From: Shewanella aestuarii
Lineage (GTDB): Bacteria; Pseudomonadota; Gammaproteobacteria; Enterobacterales; Shewanellaceae
NCBI RefSeq assembly: GCF_011765625.1
Contig: NZ_CP050313.1
Location: 1,236,501-1,300,500, forward strand
Length of the DNA: 64,000 nt
Direction: 5' to 3'
Part shown: piece by piece, positions 19,560 to 29,142 of the stretch
How the letters are laid out: each line of letters starts with the position of its first letter
How positions within the stretch are numbered: position 1 is the stretch's first letter
Notes under the pieces: generated by a model
What the model saw: only the letters and a program-made list of their open reading frames with translations
Database searches by the model: none
Told to the model about the DNA's origin: nothing
Program-made: the position numbers and the translations under genes

Positions 19560-20941
19560 TTACTCCGTACCTTGGGTGTATTGCTTGCGGTCAAGTTCGA
19601 ACTTTTTCATCTTATCGTATAGGGTTTTTCGCGGTAACTCTAATTGTTCCATCGTGAGCTTGATGCTGCCTTTGTTATGGCTTAGTGCTTCTTCAATCAA
19701 TAAACGCTCAAAAAAATCGACTCGTTGCTGTAATGACATGCCTGAGTGCATGCTAGGGGCGTATCAATATTACCTGCTGCAAATGCCGCTTCAGCCCCCA
19801 AGAGTACGTAACGCTCTGCAAGGTTACGTAATTCTCGCACATTACCCGGCCAATCATGCGAGGTTAGTTGAGCTTGTTGTTCAGGCGTTAATGCAATTAA
19901 CGCTTTGTGGTATCGGGTTGATGCAATTCGAGCAAAATGCAGAAAAAGTAACGCAATATCTTCTCGGCGTTCGCGCAGCGGTGGGATAGGTATGGTGACT
20001 AAATTGAGTCGATAGAGTAAATCTTGGCGAAACTCTCCTGTGCTGCACAGTTGCTGTAAATTCACTTTGGTGGCGGCAATAACGCGAATATCAAGGTTTA
20101 TTGATTGGTTTGACCCAAGACGTTCTACTTTTCTATCTTCCAATACTCTGAGTAATTTAACCTGTAAGCTAAGCGGGGTACTTTCTATTTCATCTAAAAA
20201 TAATGTGCCACCATTGGCGTATTCAAACTTACCTATTCGGGTTTTGTCATTACCGGTATAGGCACCAGCTTGTGCGCCAAACAGTTCGCTTTCAATTAAG
20301 TTTTCTGGAATGGCACCACAATTAATGGCTACAAAGTTATGTTTATTACGCTGACTGTGATCATGCAGGTAACGGGCAACTAATTCTTTTCCGGCACCGG
20401 TTTCTCCTTCAATCATAATATCAGCTGGGGCATCAATGACTTGATGAATAATATTACGCATTTTGTTGATGCCAGGACTGTGACCGAGAATGCGAGGCCC
20501 AGGTGCAATATGGGATTGTAACTCTTGTTTAAGCTTGCGGTTTTCTAAGGTTAACTTTCGTTTTTCTAATGCGCGCTTGGCGACGTCAAATACGTGCTCA
20601 TTGCTAAAGGGTTTTTCTAAAAAGTCATAAGCGCCTTTTTTGACGGCTTCTACTGCCATGGCTATATCACCAAAACCTGTGAGTAATACCACGGGTAAAT
20701 CGACATCTTTGGCCATTAATTGTTGCAATAAATCTAAGCCGTTTAGCTGCGGCATGTTCACGTCAGATAGCACAATGCCCGGCCAGTCTTTGTAGATGAG
20801 CTCAGCCACTTGTGTTGGTTGCGTGGTTGATTGTGCGTTAATGCCTTCTAATTTAAATAATTGACTTAACACACTGCCAATATGAGGTTCGTCATCAACA
20901 ATAATGACCTGTAGTTGGCTGATATCATCAAGAGAAATCAA
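19560..20941 (-). pseudogene. dctD: dctD, C4-dicarboxylate response regulator, frameshifted
   Basis: An NtrC-type sigma-54 activator. It starts with TTG at 20941, two bases after the dctB stop and downstream of GAGGA. Frame one has the receiver domain (phosphoacceptor in IVLSDVNMP), the AAA+ domain with Walker A GETGAGKE, Walker B FLDEIE and a sigma-54 loop that reads GAYTGN instead of the usual GAFTGA. It then runs off into an unrelated tail. The C-terminal Fis-type HTH (LSHNKGSIKLTMEQLELPRK) lies in another frame (19560-19751). Adding one G to the GGGG at 19756-19759 joins them smoothly as DTPPSMHSGMSLQQR. As written, the product lacks DNA binding. Sequence error is as likely as a true mutation. 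Confidence 0.88.
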
Positions 20942-20943
20942 TA

Positions 20944-22764
20944 TTATTTTTCCTCATAAAAATAGAGTGGTAAGAAGAGGGTAAATTTTGCGCCTTTATC
21001 TGCAACATTTTCCACCTTAATACTGCCATGCATTGACTCGATAATGCGTTGCGATATTGATAAGCCTAGGCCTAATCCTTGGCGTTCATTGGTGGTGTAG
21101 TATGGCTCAAAGATTTTGGTCATTTGACTCTCTCTTACCCCAGGACCTGTGTCTTGAACACTGATAACCACTTGGTTTTTGCTATGACTACTATTGGCCA
21201 TCAAGGTTGATACTGTGATGGTTAATTGTTTAGTTGGACTTTGCTGCATGGCAACAATGGCATTACTAAATATATTAACCAACACTTGCTGTAATCTGAC
21301 ACTATCACCCCAAATCTGGCATCGTCCATTGGGTAACGTATGACTTAATTGGATCCCTTGTTTATCTATTTCAGGTTGAACAATAATTAACGCTTGTTTA
21401 ATGGCTTGGCCAATGTCAGTTGCGTTATCTTTGCCTGTCGATTTACGGGTAAAGCTTTTAAATTGGGCGATGATATCGGCCAATCTATCTGTGAGTTCAA
21501 TCATGATTTTCAGATTACTTTTAGCGTCATCAATCATGTCGCGGCCTAAGAAGGTTTGTGTATTTTGCGCATAGCTTCTCAGGGCTGCCAGAGGTTGATT
21601 TAATTCATGATTAATACTTGCAGATAAGTTGCCAATCACAGTGAGTTTGGCGGCTTGAATTAATTCATCTTGCGTGTTTTTTAGTTGAGTATTGGTTTGT
21701 TCCAGCTCAGCGGTTCGCTGCTTAACTCTCGCTTCAAGTTGGTTTTGGGCCTGATGCATACGAAGCAGGTTTTTACGTCGCTCGATACTGTACATGGCAA
21801 ATAACACCAGCAGTAAATATAGGCTGGTGGCAAGTAAAATAATAGCTGGCAAGGAGGTTTGTAATGGCTGCAAAGGAGCCAGTACATGCACAGTCCAGTT
21901 TGCACTTGGCATAAATTGCTGATTAACAAGATACATTTGTGCGCCATTGACAGAGGTTATTTTGTATTTCGAAAACGGTTTATCATTATTGACTTGATAT
22001 TCTGGAGTAATAGCAAGCTCGCTGATTGGTCTGGTGGCATAGCGTTTTGAATTGTTTATCGCAAAACGCTTTGCTTGTGATAGCGGAGTTAACGAACTAA
22101 AACGCCATTGATTGACGCTGGATAAAAATACGATATCGTCAGGGTCGCTGATCATAAACTCATATTGACCAGCAATTGCTATTCCTGCGCTTTGTTGCTC
22201 TATTACGCCTATATCCACTTTAACCACAATGACACCTAATACTATGCCATTGTGATAGACCGGATTCGAAAAATAAAAACCGCGTTTATCTGAAGATGTC
22301 CCTACTGCATAGTATCGCCCAGCACGACCAGACAACGCATCGATAAAATAGGGTCTAAATGAGTAATCGTGATTGATAAACGAATTCTTTTTTTGCCAGT
22401 TGCTCGCCGCAATAGCAACGCCTAGAGCATCGGTTAAATAGATGTCGGACGCTTCTGTGACTTGCTGTAGCTCAAAAAGATAATCATTCAACTGAGCCAT
22501 TTTCTCGCTGTCTTGCTGGGCTAATAAGCCTTGTTGCAATATTGGATTGCTGGCAATAACTTCGGGAATAATTTCAAACTGAGATAATTGCTGTTCAATA
22601 AAAATGACTAATTCATTGAGCTGCTTTTCAGATTGTGTGGCGATCTCTTGAGTACCTTGGTTAAGCCAATACCAATGAGTAAAGAATATGGTGGCAGCTA
22701 AACCAAACACGATCGCGATAATAGGGATTATTTTACGTTTTAATTTTTTTAATTGGGGGACCAT
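20944..22764 (-). CDS. dctB: C4-dicarboxylate sensor histidine kinase DctB
   Basis: 606 aa from the ATG at 22764, preceded by GAGAG; an in-frame TTG at 22776 is the weaker start. One membrane segment lies near residues 12-32, then a periplasmic sensor region of about 270 residues (dCache-like), then a second segment (LPAIILLATSLYLLLVLFAMYS). A coiled coil follows, then HisKA with the phosphorylated histidine in SINHELNQPLAALRSY, then the ATPase domain with NIFSNAI, DTGPGV and GLGLGLSISQRI. Its partner dctD starts two bases after its stop. It senses dicarboxylates such as succinate or fumarate and, through DctD, controls dctPQM. Confidence 0.92.
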   Translation of the reverse strand: MVPQLKKLKRKIIPIIAIVFGLAATIFFTHWYWLNQGTQEIATQSEKQLNELVIFIEQQLSQFEIIPEVIASNPILQQGLLAQQDSEKMAQLNDYLFELQQVTEASDIYLTDALGVAIAASNWQKKNSFINHDYSFRPYFIDALSGRAGRYYAVGTSSDKRGFYFSNPVYHNGIVLGVIVVKVDIGVIEQQSAGIAIAGQYEFMISDPDDIVFLSSVNQWRFSSLTPLSQAKRFAINNSKRYATRPISELAITPEYQVNNDKPFSKYKITSVNGAQMYLVNQQFMPSANWTVHVLAPLQPLQTSLPAIILLATSLYLLLVLFAMYSIERRKNLLRMHQAQNQLEARVKQRTAELEQTNTQLKNTQDELIQAAKLTVIGNLSASINHELNQPLAALRSYAQNTQTFLGRDMIDDAKSNLKIMIELTDRLADIIAQFKSFTRKSTGKDNATDIGQAIKQALIIVQPEIDKQGIQLSHTLPNGRCQIWGDSVRLQQVLVNIFSNAIVAMQQSPTKQLTITVSTLMANSSHSKNQVVISVQDTGPGVRESQMTKIFEPYYTTNERQGLGLGLSISQRIIESMHGSIKVENVADKGAKFTLFLPLYFYEEK

Positions 22765-22791
22765 ACATGCTCTCAAATTGGTCTTTATAAC

Positions 22792-22878
22792 AAAACGAGC
22801 TTAACACCAGTTATCATACCTAAGTTGTCTGTTAATGGAATGTAGTATAGGTAATTGTTTGATGTTAATGCTCGTTTT
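22792..22878 (-). repeat. Large inverted repeat between dctM and dctB
   Basis: AAAACGAGCTTAACA (22792-22806) and its near-complement TGTTAATGCTCGTTTT (22863-22878, one bulged base) enclose 56 bases. It follows the dctM stop and precedes dctB, so it may end the dctPQM transcript (the minus strand continues GCTCGTTTTGTT) and separate the two units. Confidence 0.5.
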
Positions 22879-22894
22879 ATTCTATTTTATCACC

Positions 22895-24292
22895 TTAATA
22901 GCCATTTAATTTATCGATGTACTCAGGCAGAAATAGTGATATTTGTGGCACATAGGTAATTAGCATCAAAAATATCAGCAGCAGGACTAGCCAAGGTAAA
23001 CATGACTGAATAACCCAGCCCATGCTTTTACCGGTTATGCCAGCGGTAACAAACAGGTTGAGCCCCACAGGTGGTGTTAGCATGCCGATTTCCATGTTGA
23101 CCACCATGATGATCCCAAGATGAATGGGATCAATACCGAGTTGGGTCGCAATAGGGAATAAAATAGGTGCCATAATCAGTAAAATTGCAGATGGCTCCAT
23201 AAAATTACCTGCAGCTAACAACAGTAAGTTGACGATAATCAAAAAGCCCCATGGTGGTAAACCAAGGTTAACAATTGCTTCAGCAATAATATGTGGGATC
23301 CGCTCTGTGGTTAATACATGAGCAAATAACATGGCATTGGCGATAATAAATAGCAGCATAATACTGACTTTGGCACCATCGCGAACCACATGACGAATAT
23401 CTTTATCGACAGGTGTTTTTATGACTGCCAGCAGCATCAGTAAAATATTACGGCCACTTGCAGTGATGAGTGACTCTTGATGGTTACGCCATGATACATT
23501 CTTTAATGGGCCAATATCTCGATAACCAAATACCGCAATAAAATAGGCATAAACGCAAGCGACAGCAGCAGCTTCCGTTGGACTTGCCACACCACCATAG
23601 ATGGATCCTAAAACAATAATGATGAGTGCCAATCCTCCTAGTGCTTTCGCGCTTGAAATTGACAAGGCTTTAACACCGGGAAAGGGGCGTGAAGGCAGAT
23701 TTTTAATTCTGGCCACCACGTAAATGGCTAGCATGAGCATGCCGCCCATCATTAATCCTGGGATCAAACCTGCCATGAACATTCTAGCAGCTGATACCTC
23801 TGTGGCTGCGGCATAAACGAGCATCACAATGGAGGGTGGAATTAAAATGCCTAAAGTGCCTGAGGTGGTAATAACCCCAGCGGCAAATTTTTCAGGATAG
23901 CCTGCGCGTACCATCCCAACGATAACGATCGAACCAATCGCGGCAACGGTAGCCGGTGAGGAGCCAGAAACCGCAGCAAAGAGCATACAGGCCATGACTG
24001 AAGCCATAGCAAGCCCACCACGAATATGGCCGACACTGTCCATTGCAAAGTCAATAATTCGCCTTGCGACACCACCAGTGGATAAAAATGCCGAAGATAA
24101 AATAAAGAAAGGAATTGCAAGTAATGTGTAGTGCTCTGAGGTTGATTCGTAAAGCTTTAAGGCGATCGATGCTAAGGAGTCATTAGAGAAAAGTAAAATG
24201 GTCAACACGCTTGAGAAACCTAATGCAATGGCAATAGGCATACCAATTAACATGCAGATAAGCAAAGTGATAAATAAGGTCGCGATAGTCAT
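22895..24292 (-). CDS. dctM: TRAP transporter large permease DctM
   Basis: 465 aa, about 12 membrane segments, the length of DctM. It starts TIATLFITLLICMLIGMPIAIALG, the usual TRAP-T large subunit start, and contains SGSSPATVAAIGSIVIVGM and GTLGILIPPSIVMLVYAAATEVS, both conserved in the family. It takes up C4-dicarboxylates by Na+-driven symport with DctQ and DctP. Its ATG overlaps the dctQ stop by one base (TAATG), which implies coupled translation. It ends 131 bp before dctB. Confidence 0.94.
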   Translation of the reverse strand: MTIATLFITLLICMLIGMPIAIALGFSSVLTILLFSNDSLASIALKLYESTSEHYTLLAIPFFILSSAFLSTGGVARRIIDFAMDSVGHIRGGLAMASVMACMLFAAVSGSSPATVAAIGSIVIVGMVRAGYPEKFAAGVITTSGTLGILIPPSIVMLVYAAATEVSAARMFMAGLIPGLMMGGMLMLAIYVVARIKNLPSRPFPGVKALSISSAKALGGLALIIIVLGSIYGGVASPTEAAAVACVYAYFIAVFGYRDIGPLKNVSWRNHQESLITASGRNILLMLLAVIKTPVDKDIRHVVRDGAKVSIMLLFIIANAMLFAHVLTTERIPHIIAEAIVNLGLPPWGFLIIVNLLLLAAGNFMEPSAILLIMAPILFPIATQLGIDPIHLGIIMVVNMEIGMLTPPVGLNLFVTAGITGKSMGWVIQSCLPWLVLLLIFLMLITYVPQISLFLPEYIDKLNGY

Positions 24293-24939
24293 TATTTGTC
24301 GTCCTTATTGTGAGTATTTTTAGTTGCTGTTTGGGCCGCATCATCAATTAAATGCATGCTTTCTTTAGCTTCATCAGCTAATTTGAATCCATCGACTTCA
24401 CCTTTGAAAATGGCGATGGTTAATTGAATAAACCGCCAAGCCAGCATAGAAAAGCCAATGAGTAAGATACTTTGAGACATCCAAACTGGTACTGGACCAT
24501 TATCTTCAACATCGATTTTCAATACTTCCCATGCAAAGTCGGGGTCAAGCTGGTGGACGATAAAGGCAGGCAGGTCAATATCTTCCATTGGCAAGCCAAT
24601 TTGATACATTTGCGATAAATAATCCCAACTGCCTTTTAAAAAAAGGCCGCAATAAATCACACATAATATACTGGCAAATAAGGCCACTAGGCGTTTAGGG
24701 CCCGGTGATAGGGTATTCACAAATGCATCAACCCCAATATGTGCACCCACTTTGACACCATAAGACATGCCAAATAATACGAACCAACCACAAAATGTTA
24801 GTGTTAGTTCTTGGATCCACAAAAAGCCGGTATTAAAGAAGAATCGTGCGATCACTTCGCCGAATACCAACAGGGTCATGAATGATATTAATAAGTTTAA
24901 AAAGCCTTCTTCGAATTTATTCAACAGATTTGAAATCAC
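24292..24939 (-). CDS. dctQ: TRAP transporter small permease DctQ
   Basis: 215 aa, with four predicted membrane segments (about 15-35, 40-62, 85-105 and 155-175). The segment NTGFLWIQELTLTFCGWFVLFGMSYGVKVGAHIGVD is typical of DctQ. The start codon is GTG at 24939 with a strong AGGAGG site six bases upstream. It is longer than many DctQ proteins because of a loop and a charged C-terminal tail. It lies 76 bp after dctP and overlaps dctM by one base. It pairs with DctM in the inner membrane. Confidence 0.92.
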   Translation of the reverse strand: MISNLLNKFEEGFLNLLISFMTLLVFGEVIARFFFNTGFLWIQELTLTFCGWFVLFGMSYGVKVGAHIGVDAFVNTLSPGPKRLVALFASILCVIYCGLFLKGSWDYLSQMYQIGLPMEDIDLPAFIVHQLDPDFAWEVLKIDVEDNGPVPVWMSQSILLIGFSMLAWRFIQLTIAIFKGEVDGFKLADEAKESMHLIDDAAQTATKNTHNKDDK

Positions 24940-25015
24940 TTGTTCCTCCTATTTTTATTGTTATAGGTAGAAAAGTGGGTGGCATAAACAGGGGAAACTA
25001 TGCCACCCATAAAAC

Positions 25016-26047
25016 TTACTGTTTATTTGATTGTTGCGCAGCGTCAATCATATCTTTACCAATTTGGTCTTCAAATTTTGCCCAAACAGGCTTCATTGCA
25101 TTGACCCATTGTTGGCGCTGTTCTGCACTAAGTGTGACAAGTTGTGAACGTTTAGAGTCAAGGATGGCTTGTTTGTCTTCTGAATCTTTTTGAGCTGCGA
25201 TTTGATTTCCTAGGGCAATAGCTTCATCAAGTGATTTCTTGATAATGTCACGTTTATCTTTTGGTAACCCTTTCCAGAACGTATTGGATGTCACCACCAT
25301 GTAGTCTAGTAAGCCATGGTTACTCTCGGTAATGTGACTTTGTACCTCATAAAATTTCATTGAATAAATATTTGACCAAGTGTTTTCTTGGCCATCAATC
25401 GCGCGAGTTTGTAATAGGGTAAATACCTCTGAAAAAGGCTTTTTAACCGGAATGGCTTTTACTGCATCAAACTGTGCTGCAATAACATCAGATGCCATAA
25501 TACGGAATTTTTTGCCGTTAGCATCTTGAGGTAAGGTAAGAGGTTCATTAGCAGAAAATTGCTTCATACCATTATGTAAATAGCCTAAACCAACAATGCC
25601 TTTGCGATTCATGGAATTTAAAAGCTTTTGGCCTGATTCTGATTGTTGAAATTTATCAACAGCTTCCATGTCTTCAAATAGGAAGGGCAGATCGAAAATT
25701 TGCAACTTTTTAGTGTATCGCTCAAATTTAGATAAAGAAGGTGCAACGATTTGAACATCATTTAGTAGTAGCGCTGCAAGCTCATTATTATCACCAAAAA
25801 GCTGTGAACTTGGAAAAACACTGACGGTATATTCACCCGGTAAACGCTGTTCTACTAACTCTTTAAATTTTAATGCCATTTGCCCTTTAGGTGTGTTTTC
25901 GGCAACCACATGAGAAAACTTAATTTCTATCGGTTCAGCGAAAGCATTAACACTGGAGATTAATGCCGTGGTGAGGGCAGACACTTTGGCAACCGTTTTT
26001 AGTGATTGCCATAACGTTTGATGTGCAGTCATTGTAGGCTTATGCAT
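25016..26047 (-). CDS. dctP: TRAP transporter periplasmic dicarboxylate-binding protein DctP
   Basis: 343 aa. It has a signal peptide ending NAFA-EP (about residue 38), with an unusually long polar n-region before the hydrophobic core. The mature domain belongs to the DctP fold: IKFSHVVAENTPKGQMALKFKELVEQRLPGEYTV, IMASDVIAAQFDAVKA (contains the binding arginine region) and GQENTWSNIY. It binds C4-dicarboxylates in the periplasm and delivers them to DctQM. The ATG at 26047 has AGGAAG seven bases upstream. A sigma-54 promoter lies about 100 bp upstream, which fits control by DctB/DctD. Confidence 0.94.
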   Translation of the reverse strand: MHKPTMTAHQTLWQSLKTVAKVSALTTALISSVNAFAEPIEIKFSHVVAENTPKGQMALKFKELVEQRLPGEYTVSVFPSSQLFGDNNELAALLLNDVQIVAPSLSKFERYTKKLQIFDLPFLFEDMEAVDKFQQSESGQKLLNSMNRKGIVGLGYLHNGMKQFSANEPLTLPQDANGKKFRIMASDVIAAQFDAVKAIPVKKPFSEVFTLLQTRAIDGQENTWSNIYSMKFYEVQSHITESNHGLLDYMVVTSNTFWKGLPKDKRDIIKKSLDEAIALGNQIAAQKDSEDKQAILDSKRSQLVTLSAEQRQQWVNAMKPVWAKFEDQIGKDMIDAAQQSNKQ

Positions 26048-26148
26048 AGTAAGGCTTCCTTTCTAATTTATTGTCGTTTTTCCTCTTTAGCTACATGGGT
26101 CAATGCAGCGGGATATAACTTAAATCCTAAGAGGGCTATTACTTCAGT

Positions 26149-26164
26149 AGCAAAGGTAGTGCCA
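26149..26164 (-). promoter_or_regulatory. Sigma-54 promoter of dctPQM
   Basis: On the minus strand TGGCACTACCTTTGCT matches the -24/-12 consensus TGGCACGNNNNTTGCW at all fixed positions but one (T for G at position 7). It lies about 100 bases before the dctP start. The stretch 26165-26393 upstream holds no gene; an inverted GTGT-aatttc-ACAC at 26275-26288 may be an activator site. Confidence 0.82.
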
Positions 26165-26393
26165 GTATGTAGGGGTTATTTAAATTATTGATTTTTATAA
26201 TTTAAAAATGTAAGCGGTTTTATGGGACGTAAATTATTGGGTCAAACAAGAAACAAACAAATCAGATTAATGGGTGTAATTTCACACATTGATAACATTT
26301 GATCAAAAATAGCGAGAGTAAAGATGATTAATAGCTTAAAAGCGTAGGAATAAGTCTTAGATGCAAGTAAATTTGAAGTTTAAAAGGGAAATT

Positions 26394-26469
26394 TGGTGGT
26401 CGCTACTGGGCTCGAACCAGTGACCCCCTCCTTGTAAGGGAGGTGCTCTCCCAGCTGAGCTAAGCGACC
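26394..26469 (-). tRNA. tRNA-Val (UAC), copy 6 in transcription order
   Basis: 76 nt with encoded CCA. Acceptor GGTCGCT/AGCGACC, anticodon stem CCTCC/GGAGG with loop CTTACAA (anticodon TAC). It is identical in body to the other five copies. Confidence 0.97.
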
Positions 26470-26499
26470 TGGGATAGGTAAAGCAGACTTCAAGATATA

Positions 26500-26575
26500 T
26501 GGTGGTCGCTACTGGGCTCGAACCAGTGACCCCCTCCTTGTAAGGGAGGTGCTCTCCCAGCTGAGCTAAGCGACC
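26500..26575 (-). tRNA. tRNA-Val (UAC), copy 5
   Basis: 76 nt, same sequence and anticodon TAC as the copy at 26394, with CCA encoded; separated from it by 30 bp. Confidence 0.97.
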
Positions 26576-26604
26576 TGGGAATATCTTGTTGCTAAATAAC
26601 ATTA

Positions 26605-26680
26605 TGGTGGTCGCTACTGGGCTCGAACCAGTGACCCCCTCCTTGTAAGGGAGGTGCTCTCCCAGCTGAGCTAAGCGACC
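26605..26680 (-). tRNA. tRNA-Val (UAC), copy 4
   Basis: 76 nt, identical cloverleaf, anticodon TAC and encoded CCA; spacer of 29 bp to the next copy. Confidence 0.97.
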
Positions 26681-26716
26681 TGGGAATAATGTAATCAAGC
26701 GCGCGAGTTCATAAAA

Positions 26717-26792
26717 TGGTGGTCGCTACTGGGCTCGAACCAGTGACCCCCTCCTTGTAAGGGAGGTGCTCTCCCAGCTGAGCTAAGCGACC
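26717..26792 (-). tRNA. tRNA-Val (UAC), copy 3
   Basis: 76 nt, identical cloverleaf, anticodon TAC and encoded CCA. Confidence 0.97.
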
Positions 26793-26821
26793 TGGGAACT
26801 CTACACAAGTTATAAATTATA

Positions 26822-26897
26822 TGGTGGTCGCTACTGGGCTCGAACCAGTGACCCCCTCCTTGTAAGGGAGGTGCTCTCCCAGCTGAGCTAAGCGACC
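26822..26897 (-). tRNA. tRNA-Val (UAC), copy 2
   Basis: 76 nt, identical cloverleaf, anticodon TAC and encoded CCA. Confidence 0.97.
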
Positions 26898-26940
26898 TGG
26901 GATATATAATCTACAACAAATATTTTCATCAGTGAAAATA

Positions 26941-27016
26941 TGGTGGTCGCTACTGGGCTCGAACCAGTGACCCCCTCCTTGTAAGGGAGGTGCTCTCCCA
27001 GCTGAGCTAAGCGACC
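26941..27016 (-). tRNA. tRNA-Val (UAC), copy 1 (promoter-proximal)
   Basis: 76 nt, identical cloverleaf, anticodon TAC and encoded CCA. It is the first copy of the six-gene minus-strand array. Confidence 0.97.
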
Positions 27017-27035
27017 TCATGCTGTGTGGGGCCGT

Positions 27036-27063
27036 ATTATAGGGGGCAGCATTTTGCTGTCAA
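27036..27063 (-). promoter_or_regulatory. Promoter of the tRNA-Val array
   Basis: Minus strand: TTGACA (27058-27063), 16-bp spacer, TATAAT (27036-27041), then a G+C-rich discriminator ACGGCCCC. The consensus boxes and the discriminator fit a strong, stringently controlled stable-RNA promoter. Confidence 0.88.
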
Positions 27064-27280
27064 CGATTTTTCGATAAAAATCTCTCGATAGAGCTAATTT
27101 TGTTCCGTTTGATGTTTTGTTAGGCAAGCTGTCAAGGTTATTTTTGTAAAATAGCATCAGGAAGACGTATCGGGCATTTCAACCTAGAGCGTAGACTGCT
27201 AGAATATCGGCCACATTTTTATACTCGTGTTTTGAGATATTACTCGTCAAAGCACTTTTTATATAGGTTAGTGTCCGATT

Positions 27281-28690
27281 ATGACAACTAAGACTCGTTT
27301 TGCCCCAAGTCCAACAGGCTTTTTACATGTAGGTGGTGCACGTACCGCACTTTATTCTTGGTTACATGCTAAAGCTAATAATGGTGAGTTTGTACTTCGT
27401 ATTGAAGACACAGATATTGAGCGTTCAACACAAGCTGCCTGTGATGCAATTTTAGATGGGATGAACTGGTTAGGCTTAACGTGGGATGAAGGTCCTTATT
27501 ACCAAACTAAACGTTTTGATCGTTATAACGAGATCATTGCGCAAATGTTAGCGCAGGGTAGTGCATACAAGTGTTACTGTTCGCGCGAGCGCATTGAGTC
27601 TCTTCGTGAAGAGCAAGCCGCTAAAGGTGAGCAACAAAAATATGATGGATGCTGTCGTGATCTTGCACCGCGCGAGACCGATGAACCATTTGTTGTTCGT
27701 TTTAAAAATCCGATTGGTGGTAGTGTTGTATTTGAAGATCATGTTCGTGGTCGCATTGAAATTTCAAATGACCTTTTAGATGATTTAATTATCGCGCGTA
27801 CAGATGGCGTCCCTACATATAATTTCTGTGTGGTGGTTGATGATTGGGATATGGGGATTACTTGTGTTGTTCGTGGTGAAGACCACATCAACAATACGCC
27901 TCGCCAAATTAATATTCTCAAAGCATTAGGTGCGCCAGTACCTGAATATGCACATGTGTCGATGATTTTAGGTGACGATGGTGCCAAATTATCAAAGCGT
28001 CATGGTGCAGTTGGGGTGATGCAGTATCGTGATGATGGCTATTTACCTGAAGCTTTACTTAACTATTTAGTGCGCTTGGGATGGTCACATGGTGATCAAG
28101 AAGTGTTTTCAATCGAAGAGATGCAGCGTTTGTTCAAACTTGACGATATTAATAAAGCCGCTTCTGCCTTTAATACCGATAAGTTAATTTGGTTAAACCA
28201 ACACTATATTAAGTCATTAGATCCTGAATATGTTGCTTCGCACCTTCAGTGGCATATGAATGACCAAAAAATTGATACATCAAATGGCCCTGCATTAGCT
28301 GAAGTTGTTAGTGCATTATCTGAGCGTGCTAAAACATTAAAAGAACTAGCAGCATCGAGTCGATATTTTTATGAAGACTTTAGTGAGTTTGATCCCGCGC
28401 AAGCTAAAAAACATTTGCGTGGTGTTGCATTAGAGCCATTGACTCTAGTTAAAGAGAAATTAGTCGCTCTTGATGACTGGTCAGTTGAAGCTTTGCATCA
28501 AGTTATTGAAGCTACAGCAGCAGAATTAGACGTTGGAATGGGGAAGGTGGGGATGCCTCTTCGTGTGGCGGTAACTGGCGCGGGTCAATCACCTGGTCTA
28601 GATTTAACCTTATTCTTAATTGGCAAAGACAGAACTGTTGAAAGAATATCCAAAGCGATTGAATTTGTAGCAGATAGAATAAATTCGTAA
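27281..28690 (+). CDS. gltX: Glutamyl-tRNA synthetase
   Basis: 469 aa, class I synthetase. The first signature is [19 protein letters not shown] (HIGH-type: HVGG), the second [11 protein letters not shown] (KMSKS-type: KLSKR). EDTDIERS and YHIPL-like positions fit GluRS. A short Cys-rich insertion (YKCYCSRER ... YDGCCRD) is the zinc-binding site found in E. coli-like GltX. It charges tRNA-Glu. It directly precedes an array that encodes six intact tRNA-Glu, whose promoter begins nine bases after its stop codon. The ATG at 27281 is the only reasonable start. Confidence 0.96.
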   Translation: MTTKTRFAPSPTGFLHVGGARTALYSWLHAKANNGEFVLRIEDTDIERSTQAACDAILDGMNWLGLTWDEGPYYQTKRFDRYNEIIAQMLAQGSAYKCYCSRERIESLREEQAAKGEQQKYDGCCRDLAPRETDEPFVVRFKNPIGGSVVFEDHVRGRIEISNDLLDDLIIARTDGVPTYNFCVVVDDWDMGITCVVRGEDHINNTPRQINILKALGAPVPEYAHVSMILGDDGAKLSKRHGAVGVMQYRDDGYLPEALLNYLVRLGWSHGDQEVFSIEEMQRLFKLDDINKAASAFNTDKLIWLNQHYIKSLDPEYVASHLQWHMNDQKIDTSNGPALAEVVSALSERAKTLKELAASSRYFYEDFSEFDPAQAKKHLRGVALEPLTLVKEKLVALDDWSVEALHQVIEATAAELDVGMGKVGMPLRVAVTGAGQSPGLDLTLFLIGKDRTVERISKAIEFVADRINS

Positions 28691-28698
28691 AAAACGAG

Positions 28699-28727
28699 TT
28701 GACACTTTCGGGTATGGTGCATAGAAT
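28699..28727 (+). promoter_or_regulatory. Promoter of the tRNA-Ala/tRNA-Glu array
   Basis: TTGACA (28699-28704), 17-bp spacer, TAGAAT (28722-28727), then a G+C-rich GCGCC discriminator. It starts nine bases after the gltX stop and about 66 bases before the first tRNA. Confidence 0.85.
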
Positions 28728-28793
28728 GCGCCTCGCAGTTGAGGATGATGTCATTGATTAGGGCAGTATATCCGAAAGTGTAGATAGATAAGA

Positions 28794-28869
28794 GGGGCCT
28801 TAGCTCAGCTGGGAGAGCGCAACACTGGCAGTGTTGAGGTCAGCGGTTCGATCCCGCTAGGCTCCACCA
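28794..28869 (+). tRNA. tRNA-Ala (GGC)
   Basis: 76 nt. Acceptor GGGGCCT/AGGCTCC, anticodon loop CTGGCAG (anticodon GGC), T-loop TTCGATC, CCA encoded. Confidence 0.96.
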
Positions 28870-28947
28870 CTTATCAACAAGCATTGATGTTTAGCCTACA
28901 GGCATCGGTGAGTATTCACTCGATACAGAGTATAACGTATCACCAGT

Positions 28948-29023
28948 GTCCCATTCGTCTAGAGGCCTAGGACACCGCCCTTTCACGGCGGTAACAGGGG
29001 TTCGAATCCCCTATGGGATACCA
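28948..29023 (+). tRNA. tRNA-Glu (UUC), copy 1
   Basis: 76 nt. Acceptor GTCCCAT/ATGGGAT, anticodon stem CCGCC/GGCGG with loop CTTTCAC (anticodon TTC), T-loop TTCGAAT, CCA encoded. Confidence 0.97.
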
Positions 29024-29142
29024 CTTTTTAAGATGGTTGAACATGATTCGAAAGACGTGTTGAATAATCTAAATAGCATTGATGTTTAGCCTACAGACAT
29101 TGATGAGTATTCACTCGATACAGAGTATAACGTATCACCAGT

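Noticed and set aside
26357..27020. Open frames of 113 and 67 aa with repeated PGRLAQLGEH and SSAGRAPP motifs
   Set aside because: They are translations of the tRNA-Val genes on the same strand; the repeated peptides come from the identical tRNA bodies.
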